Source of the DNA: Viscum album
Taxonomy: Eukaryota > Streptophyta > Magnoliopsida > Santalales > Viscaceae
Assembly: GCA_963277665.1 (NCBI GenBank)
Contig: OY728120.1
Coordinates: forward strand, 944,061,195 to 944,125,194
DNA length: 64,000 nucleotides
Reading direction: 5' to 3'
How positions within the stretch are numbered: position 1 is the stretch's first letter; each line of letters begins with the position of its first letter. Below the pieces are notes generated by a model. It saw nothing but the letters and a program-made list of their open reading frames with translations. It was not told the DNA's origin and did no database searches. A program made the translations under genes and the position numbers. Shown piece after piece: positions 62,375-64,000 of this stretch.

Positions 62375-64000
62375 TGGTAGGGTGATCAAAAATATGGATC
62401 CAGATAGAGTAACATTTGGAGGCATAATAATGCTTGTAAACTTTTTTACATTTCAAAAACTAACCCTCCCACACTCTATTTAAATTATATTTTAATAATT
62501 TAGGAGTGTTAGTATAGGTTTTGTGAATATGTGGACTAAATCAGTTGTTTTATTCAACTCTATATAAATTTTTGAATAAGGAAGAATTTTTGAATATATC
62601 TCTTCCATGAAGGCACTCCACTCCCACCTCTACTTGGTGATAATTTAACTTTATGCTTATTATTTCTATGAATCCTCAATAAATAATATTTGATATTATC
62701 TTCTCATCTTTTTATATTTTTTGTAGGTGTTGTAATTTATGAGTGTGGATGATATTGGGTTATACCCTTTTAATCCTTTGTTTATAAAAGTCATATCCAT
62801 GATTATAATTCAACCAATTATAGAGTAGTTATATTTGTAGTTGATCTTATCATTACATACTTAATTAGATATTTTCAATCCCTATTATCATTGAAATTCA
62901 TAAAAGTATGGTTAATTAAATGAGTTTTTAAATGTTAATGTAACTCAAATTATTGAGTCATTTATTGTATGGCTATGATTTTTTAAATCGCTAGAATGAA
63001 ACCTTATTGTAAAATGTACGAAACTTGGGATAGATTCACAGGGTAAAAATTTAATCCCCAAACTCAAGAAATTTTTATTTCCTATGTGGACTTTTTATAC
63101 AAAATTATCACCAATCGCATGTAAAATTTTCGACCCAAATTATATAAGGGTGTCTTGATTTAAAGTCATGAAGTTAGTTTGGGGTTTTTGTTCCTTTTTC
63201 ATTGTTTAGGGTTTAGGGATAACAAATTAAGGAATCATAACAGAATGAATTTCATATGATGGTCTAATTATCAATAAATAATTAAGGTTTAGGTTATAAT
63301 GGAACCAATAATTCATATTAACATTTTCATATTGTGTTTTTTCTTATTTGTTTTATTTTCTTCACAAATCACTTATCCAATCCCCCCTCCCCATGTTCAT
63401 ACAACTTTTTCATTTTTTTTATTTTTTTACTTCTTAGGGTTTGTTTAATTTACTTCATCATCAAGAGATATAAGCATCTTTGGACACTGTTCAAAACTTT
63501 TTAAAAATATAAAAAATATTTTGAGATTGCGTGCAATGATGATCAAAATTTAGGAATCCTTAGCAAGGAGTAAAGTATTTTATTTGACCCCTTTAGGATA
63601 CGATTAGGCTATCATTATCATTGAAAAATGTTAAAAAATATAATTTTTTTATGAACCGTCCTTGAGTGAAAATGAATTTTTTTTTTTGAAAAATCACGTA
63701 CGACTGTATTACAAGTATTCATTTAGGAATTATTTGATAAATTATTTTATTAGAGACCTCAAGTAATATATTCAGTACAAATATCAAGAATCATTTCCCA
63801 ATGAACTCACTATGGTCTCAAAAAAATTACCTTAATTACATCAATAATGTAAAAAGGATAAAAAATAGATTATCTTTTCATGATTTGATAAATCCATTTG
63901 GGAAGTGATAGCTACAATGAAAATTCATTCTCTCCCACAACTGTTGGACATTCTCCCAATGTCCAACATAGAAAAACATTAACCTGATATTGATCAAATA
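62375..64000. other. AT-rich flank without recognisable gene
   Basis: No domain, RNA gene or repeat pair was found. Two telomere-like TTTAGGG units near 63,204-63,218 are too few to matter. A perfect 11-bp inverted repeat lies at 63,942-63,968. The stretch may be host intergenic DNA or older transposon debris. Confidence 0.5.
63942..63968. repeat. Perfect short inverted repeat (hairpin)
   Basis: TGTTGGACATT and AATGTCCAACA are separated by CTCCC: 11 paired bases with a 5-base loop. TGTTGGA...TCCAACA are also typical outer ends of copia LTRs or short terminal inverted repeats, but no element body is visible. Confidence 0.6.

Noticed and set aside
63204..63218. Plant telomere repeat TTTAGGG
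   Set aside because: Only two units occur in AT-rich DNA; this is expected by chance or as a common short motif.

Overview
The window reads as nuclear DNA from a flowering plant with a repeat-rich genome, in a very AT-rich stretch with no recognisable host gene. Every reading frame I could identify belongs to a transposable element. The species cannot be told from the sequence. The evidence for a plant is the combination of Ty3/gypsy chromoviral retrotransposons of the Tekay/Del type (gag-PR-RT-RH-IN-chromodomain order, initiator-Met tRNA primer sites, 2.3-5.1 kb LTRs) with a plant-type CACTA (En/Spm) DNA transposon.

The window is a nest of insertions. The outermost and oldest layer is a + strand gypsy element, here called C. 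Its reverse transcriptase starts at 37,071, its integrase resumes at 47,851 and its 3' LTR lies at 49,140-50,781 and 61,402-62,374. A CACTA transposon was inserted into the RT of C. It fills the left side of the window up to its terminal repeat at 37,070; its left end is outside the window. The CACTA carries a decayed Transposase_24/Ulp1-protease-like gene (3,627-6,779), followed by a tandem satellite of about 182 bp per unit, about 32 units in all. It ends in hairpin-rich subterminal repeats. The CACTA itself was hit by an LTR that opens the window (1-3,626) and by two related gypsy elements that sit inside the satellite.

Element A (10,453-21,989, - strand) is an old, nonsense-riddled gag-pol element with 3.4 kb LTRs. 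Element E (22,823-34,657, + strand) is a young-looking non-autonomous relative with 5.1 kb LTRs, a perfect CAGTG target duplication and only 1.67 kb of interior, which itself contains a probable tRNA-derived SINE. Two further decayed gypsy elements lie in C: B (38,233-47,850, - strand) in its integrase, and D (50,782-61,396, - strand, perfect GATGT target duplication) in its 3' LTR.

Three points deserve a second look. (1) A CACTA transposon contains a long satellite array downstream of its protease gene. (2) The LTRs of the window-start copy, A and E share repeated hairpins. Their stems differ in sequence but stay complementary, and most loops carry the self-complementary core CGTACGTACG; I suggest an RNA dimerisation or packaging signal. 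(3) A and E share the same primer-site leader, consistent with mobilisation of E by A-type proteins. The last 1.6 kb (62,375-64,000) holds no recognisable gene.
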